A stretch of 64,000 bases of DNA from Biomphalaria glabrata (taxonomy: Eukaryota; Mollusca; Gastropoda; Planorbidae). The stretch covers positions 1,628,001-1,692,000 of the forward strand of contig NC_074716.1 in NCBI RefSeq assembly GCF_947242115.1. The letters run 5' to 3'. A model generated the notes under the pieces. It was given only the letters and a program-made list of their open reading frames with translations, made no database searches and was not told the origin of the DNA. Position 1 is the first letter of the stretch; the number at the start of each line of letters is the position of its first letter. A program made the position numbers and the translations under genes. Shown one piece after another: positions 34,101-46,539 of this stretch.

Positions 34101-36970
34101 GATATTCATAATGTGTGAAGCTACATAAAAAAAAAATTTATAGTAAAAAGGCAATGTCATTTAAATACCAATTAACATGGATTCAGTCAAATTAAAACAA
34201 AATTTAAAAGTAATAATACAGTTTAAAAAAAAAAAATGAGAAAAACTACATTTTCCCCTCCTGCGTCATTACTTTTTGTTCATATTTACTGATAATCGTG
34301 CCAGCAACTCAAACTTGGAGATATCTCAGCTATAACTATGCCTACTAACCGAATCACTAATCCTGGCTTTTATATACAAAAGAAATAAGTTTTCGTTGAC
34401 TCAGTCAGAAAAAGTGAGAGACTTCAGGAGACAAGCCCCAAAAACTGGTTGTGATTAATTGAGCTTCCAAGACTTACACAAACAATTTTTTTGTCTGAGG
34501 TTCCAGCCACAAACAAATGCTGCTTGTCCTCCTCTGGGTGAAACTTGATGCAGTAGGGAACTTTACGACTAGTGAAACGAGCTTTACATTCACCTGGAGA
34601 AATGAATAATAGTCAAAACAATCAATTAAATCAATTAATCAATTAAACAATCAATGTTTGTCATATTCAAGATTCTAGGAATAACAAAAACCTCTAGAAA
34701 AAACATATTAAATATTACTTTTTTTCATTGTCCATGCGTACTAACTGAACAGACAATTTCAAAATGGAGAAATGCAATACAGACATCCACAAATAAAAAG
34801 TATAGACTTTGATAAATAAAAAAATACAAACATCAATAAATAAAAAATATACAATCATTAATAAATTACAGACATCAATAAATAACAAGGTTACAAAAGA
34901 CAGTTTGTGTGGAAACACAAACTCAAAATCAGCCCCCGAAGTGGTTCATCCAGGCTTCAATATTTTCAGAAAGAACATCCGAATGAAATTATATCAAAGA
35001 CAAATGAGAGATAAGAATGGAGAAAGAAGGTTACAGATCTTGTGTAGTGCCCCAACAGTCCCGCAGATCAAAGGATAGGTGAAAGTGAATGTTAAGTTAG
35101 ATATGAACCTGGCATAACTAGTTCCCCTTTCAGACCTTGTGGTCTATAGGGCAGATGATATAAAGTTCATCTGTTTTTGTGACCTACGACCAACTGCCTT
35201 TACTTTTCCCCAACTAATGTCAGGTACCCATTAGAGCTGGGTAGACTCAGAGGCGCCCAAGGATTCCGAAGTTAAAAATCCCAGTCTTCACCAGAATGCG
35301 AACCCGGGACCTCGGTTCGGAAGCTAAGCGCTTTACCGAGCCTCATCTGGACTTTATATAATGTAATTGTTTTGAAAAGGCTTCATCTGTTATTTGAATT
35401 CTTATAAGAGATGCATAGAAAATTTGTTCAAGAAAATGATGTTTATAAGATTACTATTCGTTTTAAATTAGGTCTAACTTATAATGCATACTAATTAGCT
35501 TTTTCTCTTTAAAAAACTGCTTGCATAACTGATTTTAAAAATTAGATTTTTCGCTTTCAGGAAAAAAAAAAGTAGCCGTTGCATCAGAACTTTGAATGGT
35601 CTAAAATATTGTGATGTCGGATTTTCAATATCTTTTCTAGTTTACGAGATCTAAACGGGACGGACGGACAGACATTTCGCACAAAACTAATAGCGTCTTT
35701 TCCCCTTTCGGGGGCCGCTAAAAAGTATAGATATTGATAAATAAGAAGTACAGATATCAATGAATACAGGGTACAGTTGTTGTTTTTTTTAAATGCACGT
35801 TCCCTAAAAATTACCTGTTTCTGTATCCCATAATTTGCAATATCTGTCGTAGCCACAACTCAAAAATTCCTTTCCATCATTGTTGAAACAAACATCCCTG
35901 ACAGCTTGCTTGTGACCAGTGTAGGTCCTGATACATCTTCTCTCTTTATACACTTCCCAGATCTGAACAAAACAAGGGAAGCAAGTAGATAAAGGGAAGC
36001 AAGTAGATAAAGGGAAGCAAGTAGATAAAGGGGAGCAAGTAGATAAAGGGGAGCAAGTAGATAAAGGGGAGGCAAGTAGATAAAGGGGAGCAAGTAGATA
36101 AAGGGAAGCAAGTAGATGAAGGGAAGCAAGTAGATAAAGGGAAGCAAGTAGATAAAGGGAAGCAAGTAGATAAAGGGAAGTAAGTTAAAAGCCAATAGAC
36201 AATTTCTTTCAAGTATTGACCCCCCCCCTCCCGCGAATTGAGAAGAATTAGAGACCACATGTACTGTTTTGATCAATATACTTTCAAACAAATAAAATTA
36301 CTGTTATGAAGTGTGAGTCTTTCTGATGTAGTCATGAGTACAAGCAGGTGCGTAATTTAGTTGTATAGGTTGGATAGATTCTGATGTAACCATGATGAAG
36401 TCTGTCATAGTTGAGGTAATAGAGGCGTGAATATTGAAAAGGGGGAGAACAAATGAGAGACAAATGACGGAAGGATGTCTATTTTTAGAGTCAGCTGTAT
36501 TGTGTTGAAATTGTTCAAGATCTTTGTGTTTCTAGATATGTTTATATTGAAATTGAGGGCTGTGTACACACTGTTAATAAAAGTTCAATTCAGTTTGTCC
36601 AAACTTAAGTTCAGCATTTAGAGATGAATACACCAACATTGGTTTAGTTGTACTAGCTATTTGAAACTACAACCCAGCAATTACCTTAATTTTACAATCC
36701 ATGCCTGCAGATAAAATAAGATGTGCGTATTTGGGGAACCATCTGATGGCAGCGATTCCTTTGGTATGACCAGTCCATGTGTGAATCAGTTTCTTGGGAA
36801 GGAAACATTTCTCTGGGGGCTCTTCTGATTTCAAGTTGACACCAACATCTTGGGGTGGGTGTAAGAATGATCTCCCTTGGTAGTCATAAGCATCTTTCAC
36901 TGAAAACAAAATTAATTTCAAAACTTGACATAATGTCACAAACCAAAATGGATTTGTTTCATCAACTAAC

Positions 36971-37009
<39 letters not shown>

Positions 37010-37019
37010 AGTTGTTGAA

Positions 37020-37053
<34 letters not shown>

Positions 37054-40000
37054 CAAACAATGTTTTACAGCAAAAGAAAGCAAATTTAAACACACTGAAT
37101 ATTCATTAGAACACTAAAACGTCCAACTAACCGTGTAAAGTCGATTTCTCTTCCATTGTTTTCTCTTCCGTTTGTTTACCAGACTTGTTACGTTTTGCCA
37201 AAATTTCATCCAACTCTTTTTGTTCTTCCTGTAGGGTAAGAATTAACAATGGGACCATTAACATTTCAGGCAATTATTTGTAGAATAAGTAGCAGACTAA
37301 TGAAAACATACAATTGCAATCCTTACATAGTCTTGGAATGCTAAAAGCCATTTAAATTAGTCTCTACCTTAGGAAATATATAAACTTGTCATTATTATTC
37401 ACCTTTTAAAACTCAATACACCTTTGTAATTTCTATCTATCCTTGGAACTACTAAACACTATTATTCTCTTGCTATTTAATTGTTAAGTTTTAAATGTTT
37501 GGAATTCATTACTACATTTTTTTAAAAGAGACTATCGATTTAAATTATATCTCATGTCATCTCCTCAGGTGACTTATAAACATGTGATAGCCATGATGGA
37601 CCTAGTCGACAATCCTGAACTTAACTTACCTCACTAGGTCTAGACACTGTTTCTTCATCTTTATATTTCGCCCATGGACCCAAGTAGCCTTCAATGTCAG
37701 AAGGATCTTTATTTTTCTCTCGCTTCCTTTTTTTCTTATCTTTCTCTATCGGTGCATTGGTTTCAAAAACTGTCTTGCCTGTCAGATTATAAAGATAAGA
37801 CAATTTGAGAATGAAGACCACATTAGCAGACATCCGCTGAATGATTTGGGCTAAAAAACAAAATCTCATAAAAAAAAAAATAATTAAAAAAAAGTTAAAT
37901 TTTATTTTAAGCTAACAAACACATTATCTATGTAAAGGTAAATTTAAAAAGTAAATAACCTGCAATTAAAAAAAGATTAATGAATTTTTGTCTACTGAAC
38001 TTCTTAATTGCAAATTTTAAAAACAATAGTAATTAATTACCATGGTTTTCAAGGACAGAGGATTCACTCCCGACAAATGTCTCTATAACATTTCCACTGT
38101 CTACACTTGGATCCAGTGCAAAGCCTAGTCAGAGGAAGAGTGAAATGATTATGAATAATATTGGATCATTTTTGAACGCGTACATACATACATATTACAG
38201 TAGATTCAAAATCAAAGTCAACATGAAGCAAAGTGCTGATGCTGAAGATTAAAACAAATTTTATAAATGACAATGCAAGACTCTCTTGCAAAACTTCACT
38301 TGTCTTGTACAAATAATTTCTAGACAAATTATTTGTAAAAAATCCCATGGCTGTAGGGATGTCTAAAACGTGTAAAAAATATATCAGCATTGAATATGGA
38401 TAGAAATATTAGATGTACAGGGTAGTAAAAACTAACTAGAATGCTTATAAAACTATTTTCTTATTTATTTAAAAAAATTTTTTTTTTTTCAATGTAATAA
38501 ATAAATGTATGCCCCATACCATAACTGGTAAATGTCTTTCTCTGATTGTCAAATTGAAAATCACTGAAATGAGCTGGCTCAGCAAATCCAGCCAGATTAT
38601 TACGCACAGCTTTGGCCTGTTGTGTACGGAATGGGTTGAAGGGGCCTACCTGTAAAACAAAATGTGCAATAGAAATGTGTTTTAGTAGTCACATTTGTAA
38701 TAAACATTTGGTCAAATTTAAAGTCATATTATCAATATTGGTTCCACTTAATGACATATGAATATTGGTTCTGCTGAATAATGTGTATTATCAATATTGG
38801 TTCAACTTAATGAAATATTAAGAACATTGGTTCTATTATTAATGACATCTGTGAAAATCGGTTCTACAATATACTTATGGACATATTATGAATATTGGTT
38901 CTATTTATGACATACTATGATGATTGGCTCTACTTAATGACATACTAAGATAATTGGCTTTACTTAATGACATGTGTCTTTACAGTGGTCCAACTAAAAG
39001 ATGTGCATAGTAAATAATGAAGATTATGATTTTACTGAGAAATATTTAACAGGTATACAGAGTAACAAGACATTCATACAAACACAAGAATGATAAAAAG
39101 GGATGTTATAGATAAAAAAAATATAACTCCTTCCTAAGATACCTGCAAAACAAAAAGGATTGCAGGAATATAAGGGGCAGACAGTTGGATAAAGTGAGAC
39201 TCTGAAAAGGAAAAAACTAAGAAAGAAAGTATCAACACTACAACAAAATCTAATAGCAGACTAAGCTGAATATTCAGCATCAATACACTGGACACAAAAA
39301 CGAACATTCTTTTTTAAATAAGAGAGTTCTAACCAGTTAGACTAAAAATAGTAAATGAAAAAGTTTGTTATCAAATAGTTTACTTACTTGAGGTGCAAAC
39401 AGTTCATCATGTTTTGGGTTGTACTTTAGCTCTTTAGTTTTTGGGTCAATGTGTCGAAGTCCCAAGTTGTCTTCCTAGCAGTGGCAAAGAGATTCAAAAA
39501 TGTTTAACAATGTTTGACATTTTTCCGTGACATAATAGATTTTTTAAATAATTCAATAACTAACGAGAGAGTTTACTGTAAGATTTGTAATGCCTCCCTC
39601 GTGCTCCACTGCACATCAGGACTAGTTAACGTGTTAAGACAGGTCAAGATAGTGGTAGGTGATAGTCAGCAAAAAACAATCAAAAAGACATTGAACAAAT
39701 ACTTACTAGAGAAATGTGCTAGTCAAAAGAATTTAAAATATCCAAAGAAAATTCAAAAGCAGAGTTAAGAATAACAAATTGATCTAGAAAAGACTTTGTG
39801 ACAAAAAAAAGGCAAGATGTCGGAGTTATTGGTCGTTAGATGTTGATAACTAGTTATCTGTCAATATTCATTGTTTTAACACTCTTTAAGACGGAGACTT
39901 TTAGCATGTCTTGTGCCAAAAAGACGGAGCACTATTTCCAGGCTAATCACTTCTCTTGCAAAAAAATTCCTAACAAATAAATTAATTACTTTACATACAC

Positions 40001-42438
40001 AAAACTATATATATATTATTGAAAAGAAATGAATGAATTAATATATAATCTTAAAGAATCCATCTGAAATATTAACATTTATTAAAATAAACCAAGCTAA
40101 TTTGCATTGTTTATGAAAAAAAATTTCCAAATAATTTTTTTCAAAACAGAATTTAAAAAGTAAGTGTTTTTAAAGACGTTTTAGGCCTAAATAAGTCTGA
40201 ATACTTGTGTTTGGGGAAACAAGGCCCATGAAGACCCTTCTGTCACATTATTTTACTACTTTCTCTCCCCCCCCCCACCCCCCGGTACCATAGCAACAAA
40301 CCCTTTAATTTTTGCCAGTGACAGCCACCCACTTATGACCATGAAATCTTCTTGAGAGCTGCTTGTTGGTCAGAAATTTTGCATCATATTTATTAGTCTC
40401 CCTGACAAACATTTGAACTAATTTGATAGTAGAAAAAAAAAAGCATTATAAAACAGTCTCCAGGGTTCCAATCCCTTGACGCTCAAATGGATCTTCTCTA
40501 TCCAGCTCCTCACCCTTTACTCTAACCATTTTATCATGAATAGACATCGTCAACATTCTATACCTAGATCTAGAACTAGTGTAAACTTAGATCTAAAGCT
40601 GCCCTGAGTAAATAAAATCATAGTCAGTGAGTTTGCTTTCATTAATATCACCATCTGACATGTTAAAATTTTCAGCTGTCACTAGCTAACTTCAAAAAAT
40701 CAATACTAACAAATTATCGAATAAAAAACAGCTAAGGAAGCCGCCATTACAGTTTACTAATGTGTAAAGAGAGTAAGAACTAATCTGATTGGCTGACACA
40801 AACACTGGCTAGCCAATCTTGTGGCTGGAAACATTGCGGTTGATAGATGGGCTGCTTTGTCTTTTTCGCCAAATATCCTTGTCATCTTAAGAAGGTTTTA
40901 TCAGTCAAGCTACCTTAGTACTTCTTCATTTTCTGTATGTCATTTATATTTGATTTCAAAGTTTGTTTATTGCATTCTTCATTTGATAGGACTGAGTTAA
41001 AAGATATATTTAACTCTCAATTAATAAATCTCCACAGTTGTTTTTTTCAGTGTATTACTAAGAACCTGCAGATGTTTGCCAGAATAGAAAAAAAAAGTTA
41101 CAACTTGAATAATAAATATTGCTTGCAACTCTCAAAACTTAAATAAATCTGAAATACATTTAAATTATTCTTACCAGTCCCAGTCTTACCTATTTTTATT
41201 GACAAATAGATGCTGATGAGGAGTTAATAATAATAGATATTTCAGATATAGATGTCTATATCTAGATCTAAGATTTTTTTCCCAGTTAAAATTCTAGATA
41301 TCTAATAATTACTAGAATTTACTAGATCTATAATAGATCTAGTATCTAGAGTCACTAGAGAAACACTGTTGATGAGTATTATATGTTAATGGTGCATGCG
41401 AGTCCATATGACAAAACAACAGAATGAATAAAGAATATACTTAATAACGCAGGCTGATAACTTCAACAATTTAATAAACAATAAAAAGGGCACAGTCCTC
41501 TGTCGCGCTAGCCTAGCGTCGTACTCTCAGGCGTCTTGTCCGTTACTCTTCTTGTTCCGTTCTCCTACTTTTTAATTACTCGTCACGTCACTATGGAAAA
41601 ACCCGGTTAACCTCAACTTCTACGCATCTTGTGTCATTACAACACTCAGACATCTCAATATCTAGAATAATCTAGTCTAGATTAGAATTGATTAGATCAT
41701 TAGATGAGTAGATAATTAATCTAATTCTAGATGATCATAATAGTTATTGATAGATCTAAAATATTATTTTTAATTAAAAATTATTTTCATTTTAGTTATA
41801 AAAATAAAAAAATAAAAAATAAATGTAAAAATTAAAAAAATGTTGTCAGGTTATGATTAATTTTATTTTTCCAAATAAAATTAATTATTATGATTATCAT
41901 GATGATAATCATAATTAATCCTCCTAGCTAGGCTAGTAGCCTAGGCTCATGATTACTCATCACTACACTACTGTGACTACTCAACTACTGTCAGACAATG
42001 ATAATCTACTTAAATCTACTACTAGATCTAGTTAATTCTAGTTTAAGTAGTTACTCTAATCCAGTTAGTCTAGTACTACTAGCCAGCGCCCAGATTCAGA
42101 TCATCATCATCATGATCATCATCATGATTCATGATCATGACATGTCATTATGATCTACTATTCTAGATCTATGATACTATCATATCTGAGTTACTAAGTT
42201 ACTATGACTATTCTAATTCTTAGTAGGTCTATCTTAGTATCTACTTTTAACTTTGACTTTAATAAGTACTTACGTTTGAAACAACTGCTGGGGCCGCTAC
42301 TAATGCGATGGAAGATGACAGAGAATTAGCTGGATTTTTAATTGGTTGAAGATGACTTGTTATTTCGGATATTTCGTTCCCACTCTCATCATCTTTGTCA
42401 TCAGAGTCGTATTCCTGTAAATTTAACAGCGCTGCCAT
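31194..42438 (-). CDS. CDC40: pre-mRNA-processing factor 17 (CDC40/PRP17), complete
   Basis: Fourteen exons in gene order: 42274-42438, 39388-39474, 38520-38649, 38041-38124, 37630-37778, 37132-37228, 36685-36899, 35815-35962, 34478-34593, 33926-34059, 32471-32547, 32019-32119, 31786-31829 and 31194-31371. All phases match and give 574 residues, close to human CDC40. The protein acts in the spliceosome around the second catalytic step. Signatures: N-terminal [73 protein letters not shown]. These are followed by WD40 repeats ([69 protein letters not shown]) and a final [10 protein letters not shown]. The start is the ATG at 42436-42438, which matches the family N-terminus. Introns hold minisatellites, SINE A and a possible BED-finger remnant. 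Confidence 0.97.
33027..33873. repeat. 77-bp minisatellite, 11 copies, in a CDC40 intron
   Basis: The unit contains TGGTTTAACCA (an odd-centred palindrome), TAATAAGAGTGTCAATGAAT and ACTCCACCAGTACTCAAGAT. Copies differ at few sites (CAGTGGAAA or CATTGAAAA). The array lies about 50 bases downstream, in the gene's sense, of the donor of the exon at 33926-34059. Confidence 0.95.
35120..35345 (-). mobile_element. tRNA-derived SINE, family A
   Basis: On the minus strand it has a tRNA-like head (GTAAAGCGCTTAGCTTCCGA) and the B-box-like GGGTTCGCATTC, then the body with GGGCGCCTCTGAGTC and the CATCTGCCC 3' part. It lies in a CDC40 intron, in the same direction as the gene. Confidence 0.85.
35975..36185 (-). 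repeat. 18-bp minisatellite forming a long pyrimidine tract
   Basis: About 12 copies of GGGAAGCAAGTAGATAAA occur on the plus strand. In CDC40's sense they read TTTATCTACTTGCTTCCC, pyrimidine-rich. The array ends about 13 bases before the acceptor of the exon at 35815-35962. Leucine/tyrosine-rich frames across it come from the repeat. Confidence 0.93.
36973..37050. repeat. AT microsatellite, two blocks
   Basis: Two TATATA blocks are separated by a short GAGTTGTTGAAACACAC spacer. They lie in a CDC40 intron. Confidence 0.9.
39475..42273 (-). other. CDC40 intron 1, with AGATCT-rich simple DNA
   Basis: This 2.8-kb intron holds the BED-like patch, C-runs near 40266, a less AT-rich island at 41395-41645 (GTCCTCTGTCGCGCTAGCC) and a zone from 41200 to 42250 made largely of CTAG, AGATCT and GATCAT words. 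No exon was seen. Confidence 0.6.
39514..39768 (+). pseudogene. possible BED-type zinc-finger transposase remnant
   Basis: An 84-codon frame encodes [19 protein letters not shown], then [11 protein letters not shown]. The C-x2-C followed by H is like the BED finger at the start of hAT-type transposases. No catalytic domain follows. It lies antisense in CDC40 intron 1. It could equally be a chance frame. Confidence 0.25.
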
Positions 42439-42777
42439 TTTTTGTTTACAAAATTGTTGATTCAAATACCGCACTAATAGCAGCAGAGCAGCTTTGAAAT
42501 ACTTCCTAAATCGGGAGGAAATATACAAATCTGTACATTCCAGATAAATTTGTTAACTATATTAATCTAAATATAGATCTCTAAATTTAGATAATAATGT
42601 CTTTTTTTTATTTTAAACAACATTTTGATATTTTATTCAAATACCTTAAAAAAAAAAAAAAATAACACAGAGCTCGATCATATATATCTAGACTATATAT
42701 AGGTCCGTGATCTACATAGTTGGAATAATCACCAACCTATATATATTTCTATGTGCAAGTACATGAACCATGGCATA

Positions 42778-43650
42778 TATCTTATCTTATCTTATATAAT
42801 ACAGACGTTACTTCAAAAAAGAAGATGATTACGTCCTACGCGTCATGCATTTAGTCATGCATATTAACCAATGACTTAAATTCTGCCAAGTCACTGGTTT
42901 TCCTGGCTAGCTCAGGCAACCCATTCCATGCTCTAATAGCACTAGGGAAGAAGGAGTATTTGTACAAATTTGTCCTAGCATATGGGATGAGGAATGTGCC
43001 TTTATCTTTGTGTCTTTCAGAGTATTTTATTAAATTTTGTTTTTGTATTTGAAGATTATGGTTCAGTGTTTTATGTATTATTGCTACTTTACTTTTGAGC
43101 CTTCTGTCCTGAAGGCTTTCTAAATTTAGTGATTTTACTAAAGGTGTTACTCTAGTCAAATGTGAATATTCGTTTGTTATGAATCGCACTGCTCTATTTT
43201 GTGTCTGTTCTAGTTTCTTAATGTTTTCTTGAGTTGAGGGGTCCCAAACAGAGGATGCATATTCTATTATTGGCCTAACCAAGGTTAAATAACATTTTAG
43301 TTTTATGTTCTTATTTGATTTATAGAAATTTCTTTTAATAAATCCTAATGCTTTGTTTGATTTTTTTGTAGTTTCATCAATATGTGGATTCCATGACAGT
43401 TTTTCATTTATTATAACACCTAGGTATTTTGCGTTTTTAGTCTGTGTTACTGGTTTGCCATGAATAAGATAAGTGGAATTAATTTGTTTTAGTTTTTTTG
43501 TTACTCTTAACAACTGACATTTTTCTGGGTGGAAAGACATGCTCCAATTTGATTCCCATTTCTGTAATTCATCTAATTCTCTTTGTAAAATATCTGTGTC
43601 TTGTGTTGTTTTTATTGTTCTATATATTATGCAATCGTCTGCAAATTATG
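42778..43650 (-). mobile_element. CR1/Jockey-like LINE, 5'-truncated, open frame
   Basis: The minus strand has the same RT C-terminal half as 4166-5050, with almost the same protein: MSFHPEKCQLLRVTKKLK through [11 protein letters not shown]. The open frame spans 42851-43540 and beyond. Its 5' end falls at the TTTGCAGACGATTGC (FADDC) motif, like the other copy. The tail has TTATCTTATCTTATATAATA on the plus strand. Confidence 0.92.
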
Positions 43651-44001
43651 TTTAGTAACAGAAGAAACGAATCGTTCCATGGTTAAATAAAGGCAAGCGA
43701 CAGTCATTAATTGAAATTTAAAAACATAGGGCAGAACCCCACCATTCCACCAAAACGCTCATGTCCAGTATAGTGTACACTATAGTAATGGAATAGCAGT
43801 ACCCAGGAGAGAGTCACAACACTGCATTCTTTACATAATGCCTACGACTGTTCATCCTGAGCATATTATATCATGGACAAAGAGCTCTTCTGTATTCTAT
43901 AGATAACATCGATGATTCTTTAAAAGATGCGATAGGGACATTTCCAGTTGTTGTTTTTTTTTTAAAGCTTCAGAGATCTATGCTTTTATAATATATTGTC
44001 T

Positions 44002-44180
44002 CCGAGTTGGTAGTGCGGTTTGCGCGCTGGACTGTTGTACGGACTTGGGCTATCGATGGTCCCGGGTTCAAACCCTGACCGCTCCCATCCCCCGTCGTCC
44101 TGCGGGAGGTTAGGACTAGGAAGTAAATTATCTTCAACTCTGAAGGAAAATCCAAAACATGGAAAACAAACAAACATTTT
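44002..44180 (+). mobile_element. tRNA-derived SINE, family B, best copy
   Basis: It has a tRNA-like head (GGTAGTGCGG, CGCGCTGGACTG), the B-box CCCGGGTTCAAACCC, then CCGCTCCCATCCCCC, GTCCTGCGGGAGGTTAGGAC and TCTGAAGGAAAATCCAAAAC. Confidence 0.88.
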
Positions 44181-44229
44181 ACAGTAGCCATCTCAGGTCG
44201 TTCTTTCGTAACCCCGATGCGTTGGTAGT

Positions 44230-45157
44230 TGTGGGATGGATCTGAGATTTCCGATATCTATGCGAAGTTGCACCAGATTTTTATTTCAGTGTTTCAGCTT
44301 TGTCATATTCCTCCATCGACTATCTTTCATGTTGGTTAAAAGTTTTTGCAGTTGTGGGTTCTCTTTAGATAGGCCTACAGTGTTTGTCTTTTTGGAAAGC
44401 CTTTCTTTCGAGTCGAGGTTCATGATTTTCACAAGGAACTTTCTAGCATTGTAGATTACTACCAAAGTTTTCCCCACAGCAAGTATATTTTCGGTTTCTC
44501 TCGAAGTTTTGTGCTTATTGCAGAGCTATTTTCTTTTATCTTTCGTACTTTGCTGATATGGTCCTATATTTGAAAACAAAAAAAAATCTTCTCGTTTGAT
44601 CACTTTGCTGATATGGTCCTATATTTGGAAACAAAAAATTCTTCTCGTTTGATTACCTTACATGTCATCATCAACCCGTGGAATCTCAATGTTTCCATAT
44701 TGATAAGTCCCACTCCCAGTGTTCAGAAACCGAGTGCCTGCATAAAATCCAGACCGTTGATCATATTGGCGATTAGAAACCCTTGACTGAAAGGTTGGGC
44801 TCATATTTCAAAAGCCTGATCTGTCCCAATACTGGCAATAGTTATATCCTCTGGTCGTTTTCAATGTGCAACCATTCACTTGCATTTTTTTATAACCTCC
44901 AGCGTGACTTGGTCGAATTATTGACTGCTACGCACTGGTGCCCAAAACGAAACAACAACCAGGGCTGGTCCTTCCTGGCACATTCAATCTTCTGTTCTTC
45001 TACCAACACTGTGACAGAAAGGATTATTCTTGGAGCTTCCGAAAACTGCGAGTGCCAGTCTCAATCCCATGAAACCGGCAAACACTAGTTTCCCCGGCTG
45101 TGGTGCCAACCTTTTCGTGTTTGGATTGCAACGTCGTAACCTGTGGGCATTAGAGAC
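44230..45157. other. unexplained complex island, no repeat match
   Basis: This stretch is less AT-rich and less repetitive than its surroundings. The minus strand has an open patch at about 44660-44804 (MSPTFQSRVSNRQYDQRSG ... IEIPRVDDDM, then a stop) and another at 44286-44477 (KENPQLQKLLTNMKDSRW). The plus strand has a 101-codon frame at 44783-45088. A phrase, TTGCTGATATGGTCCTATAT, is duplicated near 44550 and 44605. I do not recognise the protein. It may be an old transposon or a decayed gene. Confidence 0.35.
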
Positions 45158-45196
45158 CTTCTTTTAAAGGAACGTCTGTAATTTATAAAATAAAAG
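45158..45196 (+). mobile_element. CR1/Jockey-like LINE, 3' tail remnant
   Basis: TTCTTTTAAAGGAACGTCTG and an AT-rich tail resemble the terminal words of the other copies. Confidence 0.5.
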
Positions 45197-46539
45197 ATAC
45201 GCTGTTGAACCAAATATTCTTACTAGCTGTAAGCTATTTTAGTGTATGAAACAAACACATAAAAGAAGTTATGATGCTACCGATAGTCAAAAGCAGCAGT
45301 AAGCTTTTTTTTTTTTTTTTTAAATGTGATAACCACATTATTTATTTATGCAATAGGCCTAGCCATCATAACTTCTTTCCATTTCATTCTGTTATTATCA
45401 CACAGCAGACGCATCTCACGTGACCTTATTTTACTGATTCGCTTTATAAATGTCTCATAGGAAACCTTCATTTTATTCTTATACAATTTAGTAACAAAGT
45501 CCTAAAGTAAAGGGCCTGCTGGTAAAATAGATGTATGGATCTTTGGCATTATTTCATGACTTAAATAAGTCTTTATTTGTGTTATTCTCACTTCAATTGC
45601 AATGAAGATGGTCTGTCTGTGGTTACTATAAAGAAGTCCCTCGACAATAATTGAAAGCTGTACGTTTCTATGTAGGCCTATATATTTTATAGCAGACTTA
45701 GATCTATATATTTTGCCTCTTATTCGGTCAGCGATAACAATTCCGCCGGATTTAAGATGACCAGACGTCCGGACTTAGGGGTGACAATCCCGCTTTGGAT
45801 CGTCTGACACATTGTCATAATTTTTTTTTAAAAGTCTATCAATGTCACGCTTTTATTTTAAAACCTTTGTCTGGACAGCTTTTAAGTTTTACTCTGACAC
45901 CATGTAGAATATTTATATTACACAAATAGCAAACTAGTGTTAAAGTTAGGGAAGACATATTAGGAGCTCCTTTTATTATGTAGGCCCCTAAACACAATCG
46001 GTGTTACACTGACGCGCTAGTGTGCAAATGTACATATTCTACATATAATACCAATATATTACACAGAATGTCAGTGCTCTTGAAGTATCCTGCATCTGAC
46101 CTGACGAATTGGTTCAGAACTGCAAGAAAAGAAGCATAAAAACTTGAAAAGGTTCCTCCTCAAAGAAGTACGCAAGCGACTTAGCCTACTATTTGGAAGT
46201 CGCGCGTTGGTTAGTAAAATAGACGTAACAGCAATCGTAAACTTTTACGAAAATTGTGCTGGATATTTCGGAAAGAGAAGCGGCCAATTTATAGGTTAAT
46301 GTTTTCAGATGGATCCTATAGAAAGATAATCAATCATGGAAAACGTTTCAAAAGCCTGCAATTAAATTATTGTGTGTATGGGCCATAGCCTATTAGGTAT
46401 ATTAGGCTATATTATACTAGACTGGAAACCGAAAATAAATTCTTATCCACGACTGAATGATTCACAGACCAGAACTCTCTATAAAGCTACTTGCCACACT
46501 CTGCAGTCAAAGGTCAGGGAACTAAAAAAAAAATTGGTG

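Noticed and set aside
35860-36291. Two minus-strand frames with repeated LLPFIY or FPLSTC peptides
   Set aside because: They come from the 18-bp repeat beside a CDC40 exon; the real exon is 35815-35962.
41395-41645. Possible solo LTR in CDC40 intron 1
   Set aside because: The base composition and AATAAA words are suggestive, but I found no matching second copy, clear TG...CA ends or target duplication.
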